From Lachnospiraceae bacterium UBA7179 (GTDB lineage: Bacteria; Bacillota; Clostridia; Lachnospirales; Lachnospiraceae), in NCBI GenBank assembly GCA_002491195.1, contig DKVL01000104.1, positions 1,781-35,474 on the forward strand: DNA of 33,694 nucleotides. The letters run 5' to 3'. How positions within the stretch are numbered: position 1 is the first letter of the stretch; each line of letters begins with the position of its first letter. Of this stretch, positions 31,808-33,694 are shown piece after piece. The translations under genes and the position numbers were made by a program. A model generated the notes under the pieces. It was given only the letters and a program-made list of their open reading frames with translations. It was not told the DNA's origin and did not search any database.

Positions 31808-32437
31808 TTATAATTGCATGCAGGCGAAATATGTGGTAGTTTTTCCATTTTCATCTCCCTCATGACTCCGTCCATACATTGGATAATAACAAGTTTCTTC
31901 CGGTCCTTTTGTTCCACGTTCAATTACCTCTAATTTTTCTGCCCATAATCCACTGCTTTCCTTAGTAGTACATTCACCCTGCATTTGGGGATATAATTTG
32001 CATAAAGTCCACTCTTTATCTTTTTTTGCCTTCGCATATAGCTTTTTGTATGCATATCTGGTCTGCCCATTCTCATCCCCAATATGCTCTCTTCCTACAA
32101 TCAATGTTCCTTCCATGTAACCCTCACCGATGTTAAAAGAAGAGCCACTTTCTTTATAGTATTCTGAATAAAGTACATCTGACAACTTAAATTCATACTC
32201 CTTGTTGCCATCATTCAGAAAAGAAAGCGCACCATATTTATAGGTTGTTTTGCCATTCTCATCGCCCAGATGCATTCGTCCCACAATAACCTGATCAGCT
32301 TTTGGGCAAATAAACGAGCTACCCGTATCATCCCTATGTTTTGCTGCCCCAGACTCATCAATGGTCTCCTGCTTTATATCCGAAGACATGACACCTATTA
32401 TTAGCCTTCTTACTTCTTTTTCTCCATTCTGTTCCAT
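31808..32437 (-). CDS. triple-repeat protein with GRxHxGDENG motif, function unknown
   Basis: This 209-residue protein is built from three related units of about 60-75 residues, each carrying the motif G-R-x-H-x-G-D-E-N-G-(K/Q)-T, then Y: residues 53-66, 115-128 and 189-203. Two units are preceded by an S/T-GSSF segment (39-42 and 98-101). The fixed His, Asp, Glu and Asn suggest metal binding or a structural turn. No signal peptide or membrane helix is visible; the N-terminal 35 residues are charged. ATG 32437 follows AAAGGAGGT. It lies 16 bp after the 28-residue ORF, downstream of the surface protein gene. I do not recognise the family; binding to a cell-surface or sugar ligand is conceivable but unsupported. 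Confidence 0.8.
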   Translation of the reverse strand: MEQNGEKEVRRLIIGVMSSDIKQETIDESGAAKHRDDTGSSFICPKADQVIVGRMHLGDENGKTTYKYGALSFLNDGNKEYEFKLSDVLYSEYYKESGSSFNIGEGYMEGTLIVGREHIGDENGQTRYAYKKLYAKAKKDKEWTLCKLYPQMQGECTTKESSGLWAEKLEVIERGTKGPEETCYYPMYGRSHEGDENGKTTTYFACMQL

Positions 32438-32453
32438 AAAGAACCTCCTTTAT

Positions 32454-32540
32454 TTAATTTATTTGTTTGTAGCTGTGCCGCAGATCTGCCGAGTAAATTA
32501 CCGTCGGACTGCGGGCAGCCATTCTCCATAAACCTCTCAT
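32454..32540 (-). CDS. 28-residue ORF between cargo genes
   Basis: A short ORF, MRGLWRMAARSPTVIYSADL then RHSYKQIN, has a strong AAGGAGGG site 7 bases before its ATG at 32540. It lies 36 bp after the surface protein gene and 16 bp before the triple-repeat protein gene, on the same strand. The peptide is basic and has no recognised family. The good ribosome binding site and operon position favour translation, either as a small protein or as a coupling leader. A decayed gene end is the alternative. Confidence 0.4.
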   Translation of the reverse strand: MRGLWRMAARSPTVIYSADLRHSYKQIN

Positions 32541-32576
32541 GTATGCACCCTCCTTATTGATAAAAACATCTTTCCT

Positions 32577-33694
32577 TTACTCATCTTTTTTCTTTTTTCT
32601 TACAAAGAAAATTCCCAAGCCTGCAACAACCAGCACTCCGCAAAGCACGAATATCCATATTCGGTTCCACAAATCATTGTTCACACTGGTATTTGTTGTG
32701 TCAGTCGATGTACTTTTCTCGCCAGTCTTTGGGGCTTCTGCTGTACTTCCTGCACCTGTTTCCTGCTCCATAGAATCTGCATCAATCACAACAGCATAAT
32801 CTGAAGCATGGGTAAAGGCAAGCGATACCATACCGTCCTCTGCAACTGTGTCAGCAAAGATAAATTCAAGCTCCCCTGTGCTTTCATTGTAGTAATACAG
32901 ATTTGCGGTAAGCCCTGCATTATCTTTACCGAGATTGATAGAAAGGATTGCGATAAAGCCAAATTCGCCTTCATGGGACAGGCTTAACTGGATACTGTAA
33001 CGCTCCCCGGTGATGTTGTTCACTATATCCACCGGGATAGCATTTGTTCCCGTTTTTACGGAAAAATCAATATCATCCGCTTTATCCGTGGTGATGCTCT
33101 TTCCATTCACACTCCAAATGATGCCGTTTCCCATATCAAAGGTAATCGTGATGTCTTTTCCCTTGATGCTGTCAAAAATATCTCCCGGAACAACAGCAGA
33201 GCCATTCATATCTATATTGATAATACTTCCTTCCTCTGCCTTTTCTTCCTCGGTGCGGATCACGTCCCAGCCGTTCTTACCATCCTTGTCTTTGATAAAG
33301 GGAATTTTGGCATCAGCTTCCGTATCCTCTGTATTTCCACCACTCGGATTATTCGGCTGATTTTCTCCTGTGTTTTTGTTGTCCGGCTGATTACTATTAT
33401 TATCCGGCTTCTTATCTCCCGGCTGGCTGCTCTCAGTATGTGATGGTGGCAGCTTATCAAGCGTTTCTGTTCTCGTTCTGCCACAGACTGTACAGGTAAA
33501 TGTTTTTTCTCCCTCTCTGTCCGTGGTCGGCTGCACTGTCACTGTTCCGCTATCCCATGTATGGGCGGTTGTGCCACTCTTTTCTCCGCAGGAACATTCA
33601 TGCCAGTGGTTGCTATTGTCTGACTTCCAATCTGTTCCGTAGCTGTGCTTATGCGATGGCGGCAATTTATCAAGCGTTTCTGTTTTCGTCTTTC
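32577..33694 (-). CDS. cell-surface repeat protein, C-terminal part (partial at window edge)
   Basis: The frame is open to the right edge, so only the last 372 or so residues are seen. A Cys/His-rich 71-residue repeat (NHWHECSCGEKSGTTAH, then EGEKTFTCTVCGRTRTETLD) ends with LPPSH, and the same LPPSH junction appears again at the edge, 213 bp away. A low-complexity Asp/Asn/Gly/Pro linker follows. Next comes a beta-rich globular domain of about 180 residues with IPFIKDKDGKNGWDVIRTEEE. The C-terminus has APKTGE, a spacer, a membrane helix (IWIFVLCGVLVVAGLGIFF) and RKKKKDE. This is a surface-anchored protein; APKTGE may be a variant sortase signal, although its 20-residue distance from the helix is long. 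It heads the cargo operon. Confidence 0.8.
   Translation of the reverse strand, partial: KTKTETLDKLPPSHKHSYGTDWKSDNSNHWHECSCGEKSGTTAHTWDSGTVTVQPTTDREGEKTFTCTVCGRTRTETLDKLPPSHTESSQPGDKKPDNNSNQPDNKNTGENQPNNPSGGNTEDTEADAKIPFIKDKDGKNGWDVIRTEEEKAEEGSIINIDMNGSAVVPGDIFDSIKGKDITITFDMGNGIIWSVNGKSITTDKADDIDFSVKTGTNAIPVDIVNNITGERYSIQLSLSHEGEFGFIAILSINLGKDNAGLTANLYYYNESTGELEFIFADTVAEDGMVSLAFTHASDYAVVIDADSMEQETGAGSTAEAPKTGEKSTSTDTTNTSVNNDLWNRIWIFVLCGVLVVAGLGIFFVRKKKKDE

Overview
The window reads as chromosome from a Gram-positive anaerobe of the Clostridia, most likely Lachnospiraceae. This is an inference from gene content: strong AGGAGG-type ribosome binding sites, GTG/TTG starts, a tryptophan T-box leader, an FNT formate/nitrite channel, a ferredoxin-type aldo/keto reductase, a Cache-domain chemoreceptor, and an integrative element with a large serine recombinase and MobC/MobA mobilisation genes. 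No species can be named from the sequence alone. Almost all genes lie on the minus strand.

Layout. 1-2.9 kb is a scarred, AT-rich region: a broken acyltransferase gene with an 11-bp tandem repeat, a complete but frameshifted 840-bp IS5-family insertion with CTAG target duplication, a histidine phosphatase gene, and the remnant of a second insertion sequence bounded by 15-bp inverted repeats. 2.9-6.2 kb holds a Nudix gene and a tetR / unknown gene / ferredoxin-type aldo-keto reductase cluster. A 160-bp imperfect palindrome (6291-6450) precedes the chemoreceptor gene (6756-8534). 8.6-12.9 kb is a MarR-controlled heterodimeric ABC exporter with one degenerate ATP site. 13.0-15.4 kb is greA plus an ABC-F ATPase, followed by an FNT channel.

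17.1-24.7 kb is a complete tryptophan operon on the minus strand in the order trpE-G-D-C-F-B-A. A near-consensus promoter and a T-box leader with a UGG specifier drive it. The set covers all steps from chorismate to tryptophan. The operon carries several unusual DNA structures: a 54-bp in-frame triplication in trpF, a repeated hairpin module between trpG and trpD, and a short copy of the palindromic element between trpF and trpB. Two small ORFs with nearly identical 43-bp leaders lie in inverted orientation just outside the two ends of the operon.

24.9-26.3 kb holds a VOC-family gene, a truncated UvrA-like gene, and the C-terminal remnant of an aldo/keto reductase gene. From about 26.3 kb to the right edge is an integrative mobilizable element: a serine recombinase whose last codons run into the disrupted aldo/keto reductase gene, a SHOCT protein, an HTH regulator, an oriT-like cluster of inverted repeats, mobC and a MOBP-type relaxase. 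Its cargo is an unfamiliar triple-repeat protein (GRxHxGDENG motif), a 28-residue ORF, and a partial cell-surface repeat protein cut by the window edge.
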